A stretch of DNA of 64,000 nucleotides from Mycobacterium sp. E3251 (GCF_001666835.1 NZ_LZJF01000027.1:1-64000), one strand, 5' to 3'; counted from the first letter of the stretch, positions 29,415 to 40,052 are shown. The notes: generated from the sequence alone by a model not told the origin. Translations and numbers: made by a program.

Positions 29415-30275
29415 CTAGCCGTCGAGCGCCAGGTCCTTGCGAAAGCGCTGCATGCCGTCGATCTTGTCGGCCAGCGACGCGTCCGGCCCCGCGTAGAACA
29501 TCCACGGCATCGTAATGATGCCCGTGATCCCCGCGTCGGCGGCGCGTTGGTAGTCGGCGGTGGTGAAGGCGTCGGTCAACGGCGTCAGGATGGTGAAATC
29601 GTCCATCGACAAACCGTTTTCGGCGCGCAACTCCCGCAGCCGGCCCACAGCTTCGATGGCGCGCTCGGTCTTGATCAGATCACCGATCCAGCCTTCGTTG
29701 CGGGCGGCGCGGCGCAGCGCGATGTCGCTGAGCCCGCCGACGTAGACCGGGATCGGCGGCGGCGTCGGCTCCATTTCCAGCCGAGGGGCGCGATAGAACG
29801 CGCCCTCGAATTCCGTCCAGCCCGTCCGCCACAGCGCGCGCATCAGGTCGATGATCTCGTCGGTCCGCTTCCCGCGGGCCTCGAACCGCTCGCCCATCAA
29901 CGCGAATTCCTCACGGCACCAGCCGACGCCGATGCCGAGCTCCACCCGGCCCGCCGCCAGAACCGCCGCGGTGCCAATGGCTTTGGCGGCAGAATACGGG
30001 TTACGCATCGCGGGGATGTAAACGGTGGTGACGAAGCGCAACCGCGTGGTGACCTGAGCCAGCGCGCCGATGAGAACCCACGGGTCGGGCCAGTCCGTGA
30101 ACGGCTGCCAACGCCGTTGCCCGTCCTTGGTGTAGGGGTACGGGGTGTCCAGGGTCTCCAGGTTGACGACGTGATCGGGAATCCCGATGCCGTCGTAGCC
30201 GAGTTCGTCGGCAGCCTTGGCGAGCTCGATGATCTCCCGGGTGTTCAGGAAGGCACTGCTGATGTAGAACTTCAT
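29415..30275 (-). CDS. LLM-class, probably F420-dependent, oxidoreductase
   Basis: 286 residues starting [20 protein letters not shown], a luciferase-like TIM barrel. Visible family motifs are GYDGIGIPDHV (about 26-36), LRFVTTVYIPAMRNPYSAAK (about 78-97), GRVELGIGVGWCREEF (about 108-123) and PIPVYVGGLSDIALRRAARN (about 173-192). Members use F420 or FMN; mycobacterial relatives of this length mostly bind F420 (family knowledge). The substrate is unknown. Its ATG overlaps the stop of the upstream thioesterase (ATGA), so the two are translationally coupled. Confidence 0.85.
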   Translation of the reverse strand: MKFYISSAFLNTREIIELAKAADELGYDGIGIPDHVVNLETLDTPYPYTKDGQRRWQPFTDWPDPWVLIGALAQVTTRLRFVTTVYIPAMRNPYSAAKAIGTAAVLAAGRVELGIGVGWCREEFALMGERFEARGKRTDEIIDLMRALWRTGWTEFEGAFYRAPRLEMEPTPPPIPVYVGGLSDIALRRAARNEGWIGDLIKTERAIEAVGRLRELRAENGLSMDDFTILTPLTDAFTTADYQRAADAGITGIITMPWMFYAGPDASLADKIDGMQRFRKDLALDG

Positions 30276-30916
30276 TCGGCTTCCCGGGCCCACGCCGGCT
30301 CGATGAAGACGCCCTCGGCCTCGACGGTGACCCCGGCGGCATCCGAAATCGTGCCGCGCGCAAAGACTTTGCGGCCCTCCTTGCCGTCGACCCACGCCTC
30401 GCAACGAAGCGGCCCGAGCGGGGTGCCGCGCAGGTACTTCACGGTGATCGTTCCGGTGAAGCGCGCCTTGGACAGCCCCTCGCTGGCCGCCTCGCCGAGC
30501 ATGTGGTCGAGCACCAGGGCGCTGACCCCGCCGTGCACCAGCTTCGGTGGACCCTCGTAGGCCGACCCGAGGACGAACTCACTCCAGCAGCGCCCGCCGC
30601 CGTCGTGGTGGACGACGATCGGCGGCGCGATCGGGTTGCACACGCCGATCGCGGCGTTGCCCAGCGGCAGCGGGCGGCCGTCGACGCGGTAAGTCACCCC
30701 GACCGGCCGGGTGCGTTGCCGCAGCGACTCAGTGACGGCCTCGATCGCGGACCGTGCCTGGGCGACGACGTCGTCGTCGACTTCGGTCCGGATGGTGGCG
30801 TCGACGAGTTCGCGCACGGCGTCGGCCAAAGGGGCGTAGAGCGCTGTCACTCGCTGCGCCTCCGCCGCGTCGAGCACCTCGAATATGGCGTCCAACGCGC
30901 CGGCCTCCTGACTCAA
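30272..30916 (-). CDS. PaaI-type hotdog thioesterase with N-terminal extension
   Basis: The C-terminal about 130 residues form a hotdog domain: [37 protein letters not shown] (the HGG catalytic region) and [16 protein letters not shown]. This points to hydrolysis of an acyl-CoA. The N-terminal about 70 residues are helical and specific to this group. The best start is a TTG at 30916 overlapping the glnE stop (TTGA); a much longer open frame upstream lies antisense-in-frame inside glnE and is not a gene. Coupled to the oxidoreductase downstream. Confidence 0.75.
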   Translation of the reverse strand: MSQEAGALDAIFEVLDAAEAQRVTALYAPLADAVRELVDATIRTEVDDDVVAQARSAIEAVTESLRQRTRPVGVTYRVDGRPLPLGNAAIGVCNPIAPPIVVHHDGGGRCWSEFVLGSAYEGPPKLVHGGVSALVLDHMLGEAASEGLSKARFTGTITVKYLRGTPLGPLRCEAWVDGKEGRKVFARGTISDAAGVTVEAEGVFIEPAWAREAE

Positions 30917-33888
30917 CTGCCAAACACCTTCCGTACCACGACTTTTGCCCGTCGCGTCACCCGTAGATAGTTGTCCAAGAACTCCCCGCCGTCGTCGGTC
31001 GGCCAGCCCGCGGCCACCGCGACGGCGTTGAGCTGGCGTCCGGGTCCCGGCAGCTGATCGGTCGGCTTGCCGCGGACCAGCACCAGCGCGTTGCGGGCGC
31101 GCGTCGCGGTGAGCCACGCCTGCCGCAGCAGATCCACCTCCTCCGCGGGCACCAGGTCGGCCGCGGCGATCGCGTCCAGGCATTGCAGCGTCGAGGTGTT
31201 GTGCAGGGCGGGAATCTCGTGCGCGTGCCGCAGCTGCATCAGCTGCACGGTCCATTCGATGTCGGCCAGTCCCCCGCGGCCCAGCTTGGTGTGCGTGTTG
31301 GGGTCGGCGCCGCGCGGCAACCGTTCGGACTCGACGCGGGCCTTGATGCGGCGGATCTCCCGCACCGCCTCGGCGGACACCCCGGCGGGTGGGTAGCGCG
31401 TCTCGTCGGCCATCAACAAGAACCGCTCGCCCAGGTCCGCGTCGCCGGCGACCGCGTGCGCCCGCAGCAGGGCCTGAATTTCCCACGGCTGTGCCCACTG
31501 CTGGTAGTAGGCGGCGTAGGCACCCAGTGTGCGCACCAGCGGACCCTGGCGGCCTTCGGGCCGCAGGTTGGCGTCCACCTCCAGCGGCGGGTCGACGCTG
31601 GGCGTGCCCAGCAGCGTGCGGACCTGCTCGGCCACCGTCGTCGACCAGCGGATCGCCACCGAGTCCTCGACGCCGGCCGCCGCCTCGCACACGAACATCA
31701 CGTCGGCGTCGGACCCATAGCCCAACTCCATGCCGCCCAGCCTGCCCATACCGATCACCGCGATAACCGCCGGCGCCTTGCCGTCCTTGGGGAGGTTGGC
31801 ACGGATGATCGCGTCCAGCGCGGCCTGCAGCACGGCCACCCACACCGAGGTGAGCGCCCGGCACACGTCGGTGACCTCGTAGAAGCCGAGCAGGTCGGCC
31901 GAGCCGATGCGGGCCAGTTCGCGGCGGCGCAGCGTGCGGGCGGCCGCGATCGCGCGCACCGCGTCGGGGTGACGGCCGGCCGAGGCGACCAGCGCCCTGG
32001 CCACCGCGGCGGGATCGGTTTCGAGCAGCTTGGGGCCGGCCGGACCGTCGCTGTAGTCCTCGATCACCCGGGGCGCGCGCATCAACAGGTCCGGCACGTA
32101 GGAGGAGGTGCCCAGCACGTGCATGAGGCGCTTCGCCACCGCGGGCTTGTCCCGCAGGGTGGACAGATACCAGGTCTCCGCGGCCAGCGCCTCGGACAGG
32201 CGGCGGTAGGCCAGCAGCCCGCCGTCCGGATCGGGCGCGTAGGACATCCAGTTCAGCAGTCGGGGCAGCAGCACCGACTGCACGCGCCCCCGCCGGCCGC
32301 TCTGGTTGACCAGCGCCGACATGTGTTTCAACGCCGTCTGCGGCCCCTCGTAGCCGAGCGCAGCGAGCTGCCGTTCGGCGGCCTCCGAGGTCATGCCGTG
32401 CCTGATCTCCAGGCCGGCCGGGCCGATCGACTCCAGCAGCGGCTGGTAGAAGAGCTTGGCGTGCAGCTGCGACACCCGCAGGTTCTGGTGCCGCAGCTCC
32501 TCGCGCAGCACGCCCGCGGCGTCGTGCCGCCCGTCGGGGCGGATGTGCGCGGCGCGGGCCAGCCAGCGCACGGCCTCCTCGTCCTCGGCCTCCGGCAACA
32601 GGTGGGTGCGTTTGAGCCGCTGCAGCTGCAGCCGGTGCTCGAGGAGCCGGAGGAATTCGTAGGACGCGGTCAGGTTCGCCGCGTCCTCGCGTCCGACGTA
32701 GCCGCCCTGCCCCAACGCCTCGAGCGCGTCCACGGTGGACGCGACGTGCAGCGAATCGTCGCTGCGGCCGTGCACCAGCTGCAGCAGCTGCACTGCGAAC
32801 TCCACGTCCCGCAACCCGCCGCTGCCGAGTTTGATCTCGCGGCCGCGCACGTCGGCGGGCACCAGCTGCTCGACGCGGCGGCGCATGGCCTGCACCTCGC
32901 TGACGAAATCCTCGCGCTCGCAGGCGACCCACACCATCGGCATCAACGCGGTCAGGTAGCGCTCGGCGAGTTCCTGATCACCCACGGCCGCGCGGGCTTT
33001 CAGCAACGCCTGGAATTCCCAGGTTTTCGCCCAGCGCTGGTAGTAGGCGATGTGCGATTCGACGGTGCGGACCAGCTCGCCGCTGCGGCCCTCGGGCCGC
33101 AGCCCGGCATCGACCTGGAAGAAGGCCTCCGACGCGATCCGCATCATCTCGCCGGCCAGCCGGGTGGTGAGCGCGTCGGCGCGCTCACCGACGAAGATGA
33201 CGTCGACGTCGCTGACGTAGTTCAGTTCGCGGGCACCGCATTTGCCCATCGCGATGACGGCCAGCCGTGGCGGTGTGCGGTCCCCGCACACGCTGGCCTC
33301 GGCCGCCCGCAGCGCGGCGGCCAGCGCGGCGTCCGCCAGGTCCGCCAGCTGGGCGCCCACCACGGTGAACGGCAGCACCGGCTCGTCTTCCACCGTCGCG
33401 GCCAGGTCGAGCGCGGCCAGCACCAGCAGCTGGTCGCGGTACAGGGTCTGCAGGCGCGGCACGATCGAACCCGACGCCTCGTCGACACACTGGGTGAACA
33501 CCGCCCGCAGCTCGTCGCGCGTGGGCAGTTTGGCCTTGCCCCGCAACAGTTTCCACGACTGCGGGTGGACGGCCAGGTGATCCCCGAGGGCCAACGACGC
33601 GCCGAGTACCGCGAACAGCCGCCCGCGCAAGGGCCGTTCGGTGAGCAGCGCGGCGTTGAGCTCGTTCCAGTCGGTGTCGGGGTTCTCCGCCAGCCGGATC
33701 AGGGCGCGCAGCGCGGCGTCGGGGTCGGGTGCGCGCGACAGCGACCACAGCAGGTCGACGTGGGCTTGGTCGTCGTGGCCGTACCAATCCAGCTGCGCCA
33801 GGCGATCGCCCGCGGCAGGATCGACCAGGCCAAGCCGGCCCACGCTGGGCAGCCGGGGGCGCTGCGTCGCGGGTTTGGTCACGCCCAC
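30913..33888 (-). CDS. glnE: Glutamine synthetase adenylyltransferase / deadenylase (GlnE)
   Basis: Bifunctional enzyme that adenylylates GlnA1 when nitrogen is plentiful and removes AMP when it is scarce. The 991-residue product has two nucleotidyltransferase domains. In the first, [13 protein letters not shown] lies at about 228-240. The second has [19 protein letters not shown] (about 714-732), the G-S-D-x-D metal-binding motif. Helical domains follow each. It lies between glnA2 and the thioesterase gene on the same strand, as in M. tuberculosis (Rv2221c). It is essential there, as I recall. Confidence 0.95.
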   Translation of the reverse strand: MGVTKPATQRPRLPSVGRLGLVDPAAGDRLAQLDWYGHDDQAHVDLLWSLSRAPDPDAALRALIRLAENPDTDWNELNAALLTERPLRGRLFAVLGASLALGDHLAVHPQSWKLLRGKAKLPTRDELRAVFTQCVDEASGSIVPRLQTLYRDQLLVLAALDLAATVEDEPVLPFTVVGAQLADLADAALAAALRAAEASVCGDRTPPRLAVIAMGKCGARELNYVSDVDVIFVGERADALTTRLAGEMMRIASEAFFQVDAGLRPEGRSGELVRTVESHIAYYQRWAKTWEFQALLKARAAVGDQELAERYLTALMPMVWVACEREDFVSEVQAMRRRVEQLVPADVRGREIKLGSGGLRDVEFAVQLLQLVHGRSDDSLHVASTVDALEALGQGGYVGREDAANLTASYEFLRLLEHRLQLQRLKRTHLLPEAEDEEAVRWLARAAHIRPDGRHDAAGVLREELRHQNLRVSQLHAKLFYQPLLESIGPAGLEIRHGMTSEAAERQLAALGYEGPQTALKHMSALVNQSGRRGRVQSVLLPRLLNWMSYAPDPDGGLLAYRRLSEALAAETWYLSTLRDKPAVAKRLMHVLGTSSYVPDLLMRAPRVIEDYSDGPAGPKLLETDPAAVARALVASAGRHPDAVRAIAAARTLRRRELARIGSADLLGFYEVTDVCRALTSVWVAVLQAALDAIIRANLPKDGKAPAVIAVIGMGRLGGMELGYGSDADVMFVCEAAAGVEDSVAIRWSTTVAEQVRTLLGTPSVDPPLEVDANLRPEGRQGPLVRTLGAYAAYYQQWAQPWEIQALLRAHAVAGDADLGERFLLMADETRYPPAGVSAEAVREIRRIKARVESERLPRGADPNTHTKLGRGGLADIEWTVQLMQLRHAHEIPALHNTSTLQCLDAIAAADLVPAEEVDLLRQAWLTATRARNALVLVRGKPTDQLPGPGRQLNAVAVAAGWPTDDGGEFLDNYLRVTRRAKVVVRKVFGS

Positions 33889-33951
33889 GACGGTATCGCA
33901 ACCCCCCGCATCGCACGGGCAAGGCGGCCGCCCTGTTAACGGCGACGCGAG

Positions 33952-35289
33952 TTACAGCGACAGGTAGGTGCTCAGCTCGTACTGCGTGACATGGCTGCGG
34001 TAGTTCGCCCACTCCGTGCGCTTGTTGCGCAGGAAGAAGTCAAAAACGTGCTCCCCCAACGTTTCCGCGACGAGTTCGGAGGACTCCATGGCACGCAGCG
34101 CGCTGTCCAGGCTGGTCGGCAGCTCGCGGTAGCCCATCGCGATCCGCTCCTCGGGCGTCAGGTCCCACACGTTGTCCTCTGCCTGCGGCCCCAGCACGTA
34201 GCCCTTCTCCACCCCGCGCAGCCCGGCGGCCAGCAACACGGCGAACGTCAGGTACGGGTTGCAGGCCGAGTCGGGGCTGCGCACCTCGATGCGCCGCGAC
34301 GACGTCTTGTGCGGGGTGTACATCGGCACCCGCACCAGCGCGGACCGGTTGGCCGCGCCCCACGACGCGGCGGTGGGTGCCTCTCCGCCCTGCACCAGCC
34401 GCTTGTAGGAGTTGACCCACTGATTGGTGACCGCGCTGATCTCGGAGGCGTGCTCGAGGATGCCGGCGATGAACGACTTGCCGACGTCGGACAGCTGCAG
34501 CGGGTCGTCGGGGCTGTGGAACGCGTTGACGTCACCCTCGAACAGGCTCATGTGGGTGTGCATCGCCGAGCCGGGGTGTTGCCCGAACGGCTTGGGCATG
34601 AACGACGCCCGGGCGCCGTTCTCGATCGCGACCTCCTTGATGACGTAGCGGAACGTCATCACGTTGTCGGCCATCGACAGCGCGTCGGCGAAGCGCAGGT
34701 CGATCTCCTGCTGGCCGGGCGCGCCTTCGTGGTGGCTGAACTCCACCGAGATGCCCATGAATTCCAGCGCTTCGATCGCGTGGCGGCGGAAGTTCGAGGC
34801 AGAGTCGTGCACCGCTTGGTCGAAGTAGCCGGCGTTGTCGACCGGGACCGGCACCGACCCGTCGTCCGGGCCCGGCTTGAGCAGGAAGAACTCGATCTCG
34901 GGGTGGACGTAGCAGGAGAAGCCGAGGTCGTTGGCCTTCTGCAGCTGGCGGCGCAGCACATGCCGCGGGTCCGCCCAGGACGGTGAGCCGTCCGGCATGG
35001 TGATGTCGCAGAACATCCGGGCCGAGTGGTGGTGGCCGCCGGAAGCCCACGGCAGCACCTGGAAGGTCGACGGGTCCGGGTTCGCCACGGTGTCGGATTC
35101 GGAGACGCGCGAGAAACCCTCGATCGACGATCCGTCGAAGCCGATCCCTTCCTCGAAGGCGCCTTCGAGTTCGGCCGGGGCGATGGCGACCGACTTGAGG
35201 AAACCGAGCACGTCGGTGAACCACAGCCGAACAAAGCGGATATCCCGTTCCTCCAGGGTGCGGAGGACGAATTCCTTCTGGCGATCCAT
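33952..35289 (-). CDS. glnA2: Glutamine synthetase, GlnA2
   Basis: Second type I glutamine synthetase, 445 residues. It shows FDGSSIEGFSRVSESD (about 49-64), FMPKPFGQHPGSAMHTHMS (about 229-247) and NRSALVRVPMY (about 311-321). The Tyr adenylylation segment of GlnA1 is replaced (EDNVWDLTPEERIAMGYREL), so regulation by GlnE is not expected. The ATG at 35289 (MDRQKEFVLRTLEERDIRF) was chosen over an ATG 18 bp upstream that lies beyond the conserved region. A GlnR-like box precedes it. Confidence 0.94.
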   Translation of the reverse strand: MDRQKEFVLRTLEERDIRFVRLWFTDVLGFLKSVAIAPAELEGAFEEGIGFDGSSIEGFSRVSESDTVANPDPSTFQVLPWASGGHHHSARMFCDITMPDGSPSWADPRHVLRRQLQKANDLGFSCYVHPEIEFFLLKPGPDDGSVPVPVDNAGYFDQAVHDSASNFRRHAIEALEFMGISVEFSHHEGAPGQQEIDLRFADALSMADNVMTFRYVIKEVAIENGARASFMPKPFGQHPGSAMHTHMSLFEGDVNAFHSPDDPLQLSDVGKSFIAGILEHASEISAVTNQWVNSYKRLVQGGEAPTAASWGAANRSALVRVPMYTPHKTSSRRIEVRSPDSACNPYLTFAVLLAAGLRGVEKGYVLGPQAEDNVWDLTPEERIAMGYRELPTSLDSALRAMESSELVAETLGEHVFDFFLRNKRTEWANYRSHVTQYELSTYLSL

Positions 35290-35312
35290 AACCGAAACAG
35301 TAGGCAACAGCT

Positions 35313-35328
35313 GTTAATTCTGTGTTAC
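35313..35328 (-). promoter_or_regulatory. Candidate GlnR box upstream of glnA2
   Basis: On the minus strand the sequence is GTAAC-ACAGAA-TTAAC, with AAC half-sites 11 bp apart, the GlnR-type pattern also seen upstream of glnA1. It is only 24 bp from the glnA2 start, so it would sit near the -10 region or mark a short leader. Recognised by eye. Confidence 0.35.
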
Positions 35329-35380
35329 CGACGCACGATCGGAACAATTGCGAACATTGCAAACAGGCTGCTCAGTGCGG

Positions 35381-36943
35381 TCACGACTGGCAGCGGTAGG
35401 CCGCGGGCGGCAACGTGCCCGCGACGAGATAACGCATGACGGCGGCGTCCACACACTGATCGCCGTTGAACACCGCGGTGTGCTGAGTCCCGTCGTAGGT
35501 GATCAACGGGCCGCCCAGCTGGCGCGCCAGGTTCACGCCGGCCTGATATGGGGTGGCCGGGTCGTGCGTGGTGGAGACCACGACCACCTTGCCCGGCGCG
35601 GCGGGCGACGCGGCGTGCGGCGTCGATGTCGCCGGGACCGGCCACAGCGCGCACAGATCGCGGGGCGCGTTGCCGGTGAACTGCCCGTAGCTGAGGAACG
35701 GCGCGGCCTGGCGGATGCGCTGGTCGGCGGAAACCCAGCTCGCCGAATCCCGCGGCGTGGGCGCGTCGACGCACCGGATCGCGTTGAACGCGTCCTGATC
35801 GTTGGTGTAATGCCCGCCGCGGTCCCGGCCCTCGTAGTCGTCGGCGAGCAGCAGCAGGTCGCCCGCGTCGGTGCCGCGCTGCAGCCCGAGCAGGCCGCTG
35901 GTCAGGTACTTCCAGTGCGCCGGGGTGTACAGCGCGTTGATGGTGCCGGTGGTGGCGTCGGCGTAGCTCAGGCCGCGCGGGTCCGACGTGCGACCCGGCT
36001 TGGCGACCAATGGGTCGACCAGCGCGTGGTAACGGTTGACGAACTGGGCCGGGTCGGTGCCCAGCGGGCAGCCCGCCGAGCGGGCGCAGTCGGCGGCGTA
36101 GTCGTTGAAGGCGGTTTGGAAGCCCGCCATCTGTTGGACGTTTTCGTCGACCGGGCCGACGGTCGGGTCGATCGCGCCGTCGAGCACCATCGTCCGGACG
36201 TGGGCACCGAACTTCTCCAGGTAGGCCGTCCCGAGCTCGGTGCCGTAGCTGTACCCGAGGTAGTTGATCTGGTCGTCGCCCAGCGCCTGGCGGACCGTGT
36301 CCATGTCGCGCGCCACGGACGCGGTGCCGACGTTGGCCAGAAACCCGCTGCCCATCCGGGAAACACACTGCTGGGCCAGCTGCTGGTAGAGCTGTTCGAT
36401 GTGCGCGACGCCGGCCGGGCTGTAGTCGACCATCGGCTCGCGCCGGTAGGCGTCGAACTCGGCGTCCGAGCGGCAGCGCAGCGTCGGGGTCGAGTGACCC
36501 ACCCCCCGCGGGTCGAAGCCGACCAGGTCGAAGTGCTGCCTGATGGGCGTGCCCTCCAGATTCGGGGCCATCGCGGTCACCATGTCCACCGCGGACCCGC
36601 CGGGACCGCCCGGATTGACCAGCAGCGCGCCGATCCGTTGGCCGGTCGCGGGCACGCGAATCACCGCCAGCTTGGCTTGGCCGGCTCCCGGGTTGTCGTA
36701 GTCGACCGGGACGGAGACGGTGGTGCATTGCGCGGTGGGCACTTCGTTTGTGTCCGTGGCGAATTGGCCGCAGCTCCCCCAGGCCTGCGGCGTCGCGACC
36801 GACGGTTTCGGCGCGGGGGTCTGCCCCGCACCGGGTTCCGGGGTGGCGCCCGCCACCGGCAGTCCCACCGCCGATTGGCCCACCAGCAGCCCGAATGACA
36901 GCAGCGCCGAGCTCAATGATCTCAGGCGCGACATGGCTGTCAT
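35381..36943 (-). CDS. Exported alpha/beta hydrolase with TAP-like C-terminus, Rv2223c-like
   Basis: 520 residues with a signal sequence (MTAMSRLRSLSSALLSFGLL, hydrophobic core to about 33). The hydrolase motifs are VNPGGPGGSAVDMV (oxyanion), the nucleophile Ser in LGYSYGTELG (about residue 230), and a C-terminal TAP-like segment with VVVSTTHDPATPYQAGVNLA (catalytic Asp) and TYDGTQHTAVF (catalytic His). This is a tripeptidyl-peptidase/serine-protease type layout. It is a close paralog of the next gene, caeA, in tandem. A start at 36934 (MSRLRS) is also possible. Confidence 0.9.
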   Translation of the reverse strand: MTAMSRLRSLSSALLSFGLLVGQSAVGLPVAGATPEPGAGQTPAPKPSVATPQAWGSCGQFATDTNEVPTAQCTTVSVPVDYDNPGAGQAKLAVIRVPATGQRIGALLVNPGGPGGSAVDMVTAMAPNLEGTPIRQHFDLVGFDPRGVGHSTPTLRCRSDAEFDAYRREPMVDYSPAGVAHIEQLYQQLAQQCVSRMGSGFLANVGTASVARDMDTVRQALGDDQINYLGYSYGTELGTAYLEKFGAHVRTMVLDGAIDPTVGPVDENVQQMAGFQTAFNDYAADCARSAGCPLGTDPAQFVNRYHALVDPLVAKPGRTSDPRGLSYADATTGTINALYTPAHWKYLTSGLLGLQRGTDAGDLLLLADDYEGRDRGGHYTNDQDAFNAIRCVDAPTPRDSASWVSADQRIRQAAPFLSYGQFTGNAPRDLCALWPVPATSTPHAASPAAPGKVVVVSTTHDPATPYQAGVNLARQLGGPLITYDGTQHTAVFNGDQCVDAAVMRYLVAGTLPPAAYRCQS

Positions 36944-37044
36944 CGTGTCAGCCCCGGGTACCCGAAGCGGCGCGAAACGGTTACGCCTTGGTCTCGTCTG
37001 GCTGCCCTCGCGGGGGTGCGGCCGGCGTCAGACCTCCACGCGCA

Positions 37045-38601
37045 CTAGCACTTCGCGCCGCTGGGCGGCGTGGCGCCGCCGACCAGATACGCCGTGACGT
37101 AGTTGTCGATGCAACCGTCGCCCTGGAACACCACCGTGTGCTGGGTTCCGTCGTAGGTGAGCAGCGAACTGCGCAGCTGATTGGCCAGATCCACCCCGGC
37201 CTTGTAGGGCGTCGCCGGGTCGTGGGTGGTCGACACCACCACCGTCGGCGCCAGGCCGGGCGCGGAGATGGTGTGCGGCTTGCTCGTCGGCGGCACCGGC
37301 CAGAACGCGCAGGTGCCCAGAGGGGCGTCGCCAGTGAACGTGCCGTAGCTCATGAACGGCGCGATCTCCCGCGAGCGACGGTCCTCGTCAATCACCTTGG
37401 CGCGGTCGGTGATTGGCGGCTGGTCGACGCAGTTGATCGCCACCCGCGCGTCGGTCGCATTGGTGTAGTGGCCGTGGGCGTCGCGACGCATGTACATGTC
37501 GGCCAGGGCGAGCAGGGTGTCGCCGCGGTGGTTGACCAGTTCGCTCAGTCCGTCGGTCAGGTGGTGCCACAACGTCGGTGAGTACAGCGCCATGATCGTG
37601 CCGACGATGGCGTCGCTATAGCTCAGTCCCCGTGGGTCGTTCGTCGGCGCCGGCCTGCCGACCATCGGGTTGTTGGGGTCGACGAGCGGGTCGACCAGGC
37701 TGTGGTAAACGTCGACGGCCTTGGCCGGATCGGTGCCCAGCGGGCAGCTCGATTGCTTCGCGCAATCGGTCGCGTAGTCGTTGAACGCGTCCTGAAAACC
37801 CTTGGCCTGGCGCAAATCCGCCTCGATGGGGTCGGCGTTGGGGTCGACCGCGCCGTCGAGGATCATCGCGCGCACCTTGTCGGGGTAGGCCTCGGCGTAG
37901 GCGGAGCCGATCCTGGTGCCGTAGGAGTAGCCGAGGTAGGTCAGCTTGTCGTCGCCCAGCGCCGCCCGGATCGCGTCCAGATCCCGCGCGACGTTGACCG
38001 TGCCGATGTTGGCCAGGAAGTTCTTCCCCATCTTGTCGACGCAGCGGCCGACGAATTGTTTGGTCTCGTCCTCGATGTGGGCCACGCCGGCCGGGCTGTA
38101 GTCGACGTTCGGCTCCGTGCGCAGCCGGTCGTTGTCGGCGTCGGAGTTGCACCAGACGGACGGCCGCGACGACCCCACCCCGCGGGGGTCGAAGCCGACC
38201 AAATCGAACCGTTCGCGGACCCGCTTCGGCAGCGACTGAACGACACCCAGGGCGGCCTCCATACCGGACTCGCCAGGACCGCCGGGGTTGATCACCAACG
38301 AACCGATCTTGTCCCCGGTGGCGGGGAAGCGAATCATCGCCAGCGTCGCCACGTCTCCGTCGAGGTGGTCGTAGTCGACCGGTACCGCCAGCTTGCCGCA
38401 CAGCGCGCCGGCGGGAATCTTGACCTTCGGGTTCGCCGTCCGGCACGGTGTCCACTCCACCGCCTGTCCGAGCTTCGGTTCAGCCAGCAGGGCGCGGCCG
38501 CCGACGACTCGCACGCAGCCCGCGACAAGGAGCGCCACGGCAGCGACCGTTGTCCAAACCAGCAGCGTGCGCGCAATCTTGTCGCGGCGAGACAGACCCA
38601 T
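37045..38601 (-). CDS. caeA: Cell-envelope serine protease/carboxylesterase (CaeA / Hip1)
   Basis: 518-residue predicted lipoprotein: the basic start MGLSRRDKIARTLL is followed by the lipobox LLVAGC (Cys about 28). Catalytic features are NPGGPGESGME, the Ser in LGYSYGTRIG (about 226), Asp in VVSTTHDPATPYKAG and His in YDGTQHTVVF. In M. tuberculosis Hip1 (Rv2224c) cleaves GroEL2 and dampens innate immune responses; the same role here is inferred from orthology. The ATG at 38601 is fixed by the signal peptide; the longer open frame upstream overlaps the acyltransferase gene on the same strand. Its paralog lies 101 bp downstream. Confidence 0.93.
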   Translation of the reverse strand: MGLSRRDKIARTLLVWTTVAAVALLVAGCVRVVGGRALLAEPKLGQAVEWTPCRTANPKVKIPAGALCGKLAVPVDYDHLDGDVATLAMIRFPATGDKIGSLVINPGGPGESGMEAALGVVQSLPKRVRERFDLVGFDPRGVGSSRPSVWCNSDADNDRLRTEPNVDYSPAGVAHIEDETKQFVGRCVDKMGKNFLANIGTVNVARDLDAIRAALGDDKLTYLGYSYGTRIGSAYAEAYPDKVRAMILDGAVDPNADPIEADLRQAKGFQDAFNDYATDCAKQSSCPLGTDPAKAVDVYHSLVDPLVDPNNPMVGRPAPTNDPRGLSYSDAIVGTIMALYSPTLWHHLTDGLSELVNHRGDTLLALADMYMRRDAHGHYTNATDARVAINCVDQPPITDRAKVIDEDRRSREIAPFMSYGTFTGDAPLGTCAFWPVPPTSKPHTISAPGLAPTVVVSTTHDPATPYKAGVDLANQLRSSLLTYDGTQHTVVFQGDGCIDNYVTAYLVGGATPPSGAKC

Positions 38602-38657
38602 GCCAACATATGCTGCCAGAGGAAACCTGAGATCCTCATGAGCGGCACCACCGCCGG

Positions 38658-40052
38658 CTACCGGGTGGCCGCGAGCAACTCCTCCATCGCCACCGCGAAC
38701 TCGTCGGCCATCTCCCACAGGTCCGGCACCAGATCGGGGCACGCGAGGAGCCCAACGTCCAACTTGCCCCGCAGCGACATCGCGGTGATGTTGAGTCCCG
38801 ACCCGTGAAAGATCGGACCCAGCGGATACATCGCCTTGACCTCGCAGCCCAGCATGTACAGCGGCACCTGCGGGCCCGGCACGTTGGACACCACCAGGTT
38901 GTGCACCGGCATGCTGTCGGTGAACCGCGTCCTGGCATAAAGCCGCATCGCGATACCGAAAACGGCCGGCGCGGCGAACTGCGTCCAATCCTGCAACAGC
39001 GACGCGCCGATGGCGGAACTGTGTTCCTTGGCAACCGAATTCGCGTGGGCGATGGCCTTCAGGCGCTCCACCGGATCCGCGATATCGGTATGCAGGCTGG
39101 AGAACATGGCCGACACCTGGTTGCGGCCGGGCCGCTCGGATTTTCCATGCACGGAAACCGGCACCGACGCCACCAACGGCGAGTCCGGCAAAGCGTTTCG
39201 GTCGGCCAGGTACTGGCGCAGCACAGCGGAAACCAACGCCATCACCACGTCATTGACTTTGACGCCGTCGAATCGATTCTTAACCGCCTTGATGTCGTCG
39301 AGATTCAATTCGGCGTAGGCGATGTTTCGGCGGTCGGTGATCCGGGCGTTGAATGCGGTGGCCGGTGCCGCGAACGGCCGCGCCATCGCCTGGCCTTCGA
39401 GCGCCCGCCGCAACGTGGTGACCACCGAGGAGACGGTGTCGGGCACCACGTTGGCCAGCTGCAGCGGCCTGGCGGCGAATCGGACGAGCCCGCCCGCGGC
39501 GATCTGCCACCCACTGGCGCCCCCGACCCCGCGAGCCGGATCCGGGGGCGGGGCGTCGGGTTCGGTGCCGCACAGCTGCGACATCAGGTTGGCGCCGGTC
39601 ACGCCGTCGACGCCGGCATGGTGCACCTTGGTCATCACCGCCAGCCGCCCGTCACGATGGCAATCGGTGCCCGCCACGCCTTCGACGACCCACATCTCCC
39701 ACAGCGGCCGGCGCCGGTCCAGCGGCGACTCCGCGATATGCCCGCAAATCTCGGCGAGCTCGGCGCGGCCGCCCGGCGCGGGCAGCGCGATCCGGTGCAG
39801 ATGGCGGTCGAGATCGAAGTTCTCGTCATCCACCCAGACCGGATGATCGAGATTCAGCGGGTTGTCGGCCAGCTTCTCGCGGAACTCCGGGATCGCTTTG
39901 ATGCGCAGCGCCAGGGCGTCGCGAAGCCGGTCGAAGGTGTAGCCGCCGGGCATCGTCGAGGTGTCCAACTCCATGATCGAGCACACGTGCATGGGCTGCG
40001 ACGAGGTCTCCAGGTAGAGGAAGCTGGCGTCGAGTCCGCTGAGCCGCTGCAT
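38658..40052 (-). CDS. Wax ester synthase / diacylglycerol acyltransferase (WS/DGAT)
   Basis: 464 residues with the family N-terminus [20 protein letters not shown], the active-site motif HHAGVDG in [14 protein letters not shown] (about 139-152) and the C-terminal [18 protein letters not shown] (about 396-413). The enzymes esterify diacylglycerol or fatty alcohol with acyl-CoA to make storage lipid at the membrane. Mycobacteria have many paralogs; which one this corresponds to cannot be decided here. It is divergent from panB across about 131 bp and is absent from this position in M. tuberculosis. Confidence 0.92.
   Translation of the reverse strand: MQRLSGLDASFLYLETSSQPMHVCSIMELDTSTMPGGYTFDRLRDALALRIKAIPEFREKLADNPLNLDHPVWVDDENFDLDRHLHRIALPAPGGRAELAEICGHIAESPLDRRRPLWEMWVVEGVAGTDCHRDGRLAVMTKVHHAGVDGVTGANLMSQLCGTEPDAPPPDPARGVGGASGWQIAAGGLVRFAARPLQLANVVPDTVSSVVTTLRRALEGQAMARPFAAPATAFNARITDRRNIAYAELNLDDIKAVKNRFDGVKVNDVVMALVSAVLRQYLADRNALPDSPLVASVPVSVHGKSERPGRNQVSAMFSSLHTDIADPVERLKAIAHANSVAKEHSSAIGASLLQDWTQFAAPAVFGIAMRLYARTRFTDSMPVHNLVVSNVPGPQVPLYMLGCEVKAMYPLGPIFHGSGLNITAMSLRGKLDVGLLACPDLVPDLWEMADEFAVAMEELLAATR

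Noticed and set aside
30272..32932. Thioesterase frame extended upstream to 886 codons
   Set aside because: The extension lies within glnE in another frame on the same strand and is Arg/Ala-rich noise; the hotdog domain begins only near the 3' end.
31183..33939. A 918-codon open frame on the plus strand opposite glnE
   Set aside because: Antisense shadow of a high-GC gene; composition is His/Gln/Arg-rich without any family motif, while glnE on the other strand has clear catalytic motifs.
35381..38601. The two adjacent TAP-type hydrolases as a novel duplication
   Set aside because: The same tandem (Rv2223c/Rv2224c) is standard in mycobacteria.
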